A model generated the notes under the pieces. That model saw only the letters and a program-made list of their open reading frames with translations, searched no databases and was not told the DNA's origin. From Campylorhamphus procurvoides (Eukaryota; Chordata; Aves; Passeriformes; Dendrocolaptidae), in contig WBMV01001018.1 of the NCBI GenBank assembly GCA_013396655.1, positions 2,250,778 to 2,314,777 of the forward strand: a DNA stretch of 64,000 bases. The letters run 5' to 3'. Position 1 is the first letter of the stretch. Every line of letters begins with the position of its first letter. Positions 62,901-64,000 of this stretch are shown in pieces. A program made the position numbers and the translations under genes.

Positions 62901-64000
62901 TCAGTGAAGATCCTTGAGAATGAGTCTTCCCAGCAAGATGGGAGCATTCATTTCTGATAATAAACAAATCATTTCCTCCATTTCCAAAGGATTCTACAAA
63001 TCACTTCAGCCAGTTCCTGCACTTCTGCTGGGCACATCCTAATAAAACAGAACAACACAACTGCTTCTGCAGCTGCCTGCAAAGAGGGAATGGGAGGGCA
63101 GAGATCACAGGGGACCGTGGGGGCAGAGGTGCCTCTGAGACACTCATTGGGTCAAGGAGCAAAGTTGGCAAGTGCTTCATTTCTATTACCAGGAGGGCCT
63201 GAATTTTGGCTGTCTGGCTTAAGCAAGCCTAAGAGGAACAATGAGGGAGGGCTTGTACCTAAAATTTCTTGCAGAATCAACAAGCTCACAAGCTGAGCTC
63301 TAAGCAGCATTCATATTGCAGCAAATCTCCCATGGCAAGTCACTCTGATGGCACCAGCATTTCCCTTCTCATTGATTCAGCTGCCTTGTTCCAGCACCTC
63401 TCCCTGTTAGCAGGGCTAGAAATTAAAACTAAGGAGAGGAATCTCTCTTTCCCTGGCTTCTTTTTTCCTGGGCAAAAGAACCACAGAAGGGGAAATGCTG
63501 GGATTTGCCCTTTAGAGAGACACTCACCAGTGTCAATTCCAAGTGTAACGTTTCACACAATGTGGGACAGCCTGACTGTCACAGTTTCTTGGAGGTGGGA
63601 TAGGATGTTCTCATGAACTTGAGTTCATTCATTTGCAGAGTGGAAGAGTTTGCCATTCAGGTGGGTAGAAAGGAAAAGAGGAATCCAGAGAATAATCTTT
63701 GCCATGACAGTGCTAAGCCTGGGAAGGTCACACAGGATTTTGTCCCCAGTTCACCCTTCTCCTTCTCTGACACCAAGACTAAAAGCAGGAATATGAAATT
63801 CAAACATTTTTCTTCTCTCAGATACATAATCTAAATAATTAAAGTACCTAAAGCACTTGATTCCCATGTAAAACTGATCTTGTGATGGTTTCTACAGAGA
63901 GCTCATGCATCATGATTACTGAAGGAGGTACATCGATGCATTATTCATGGCCATAAAGTGCACACACCATCTTACTCTCAAATGACCCTCATTATTTGGG
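56916..64000. other. Non-coding unique DNA, 3' end of window
   Basis: About 7 kb with no supportable gene. Minor landmarks are an A+T hairpin at 58924-58950 (AAAAATATAT/ATATATTTTT, 7-nt loop), a purine-rich GAAGAT stretch at 58438-58473, a T8 run near 59541, and a TATAAAAGG word on the minus strand at 61201-61209. Frames up to 132 codons occur on both strands and show no protein family. I see no CR1 piece in this stretch. Confidence 0.55.

Noticed and set aside
1..64000. Search for rRNA, tRNA, CRISPR arrays, bacterial operons, retroviral primer-binding sites and viral genes
   Set aside because: None was seen. The sequence has vertebrate nuclear character, and no paired LTRs or polymerase motifs could be found by reading.

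Overview
The window reads as vertebrate nuclear DNA, most likely from a bird and probably a songbird. The main evidence is five fragments of CR1, the non-LTR retrotransposon that dominates avian genomes. The youngest-looking one (about 40440-40812) closely resembles the CR1 3' portion that I remember from passerines. The sequence is A+T-rich and repeat-poor, with no CpG island. It has many short T or A runs and no operon structure, Shine-Dalgarno sites or long bacterial-type reading frames. Species and chromosome cannot be told from sequence alone.

I find no gene that I can name. Open frames of 60-211 codons occur in every frame and on both strands, as expected by chance in 64 kb, and they cluster in G+C-richer patches or in simple repeats. 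I saw no recognisable protein domain, rRNA, tRNA, known microRNA or retroviral block. The window is best described as a gene desert or the interior of a very long intron. The one reading frame that stands out is at 48444-49220 on the + strand. It begins next to a splice-acceptor-like site with a perfect TACTAAC branch motif and is listed as an unproven exon candidate. Other splice-site pairs that could bound non-coding exons lie at 7492-7751 (minus), 40360-40527 (plus, running into CR1) and 49691-49736 (plus).

Layout: 1-11 kb is unique A+T-rich DNA with one CR1 tail (5431-5500) and the minus-strand exon pair near 7.6 kb. An old CR1 lies at 11.2-11.6 kb and a G-run/A-run junction at 12.2 kb. 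From 13 to 34 kb the DNA is unique, with possible regulatory blocks near 19.0-19.6 and 25.6-25.8 kb. From 34.4 to 40.8 kb there are a CR1 tail, two related elements of about 140 bp 3.6 kb apart, a probable third diverged copy, and the youngest CR1. A 162-nt pure purine hexamer array is at 43.35-43.51 kb. From 48.4 to 50 kb lie the best exon candidates. From 53.4 to 57 kb there are another CR1, an inverted repeat, a 30-bp minisatellite and a 27-bp tandem dimer. The rest, to 64 kb, is featureless unique DNA.

The observation I would follow first is the family of three related, spacing-conserved A+T-rich elements at 35932-36070, 39514-39656 and 39821-39895. They are either a locally duplicated regulatory element or copies of an ancient repeat. 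I found no convincing new multi-gene system.
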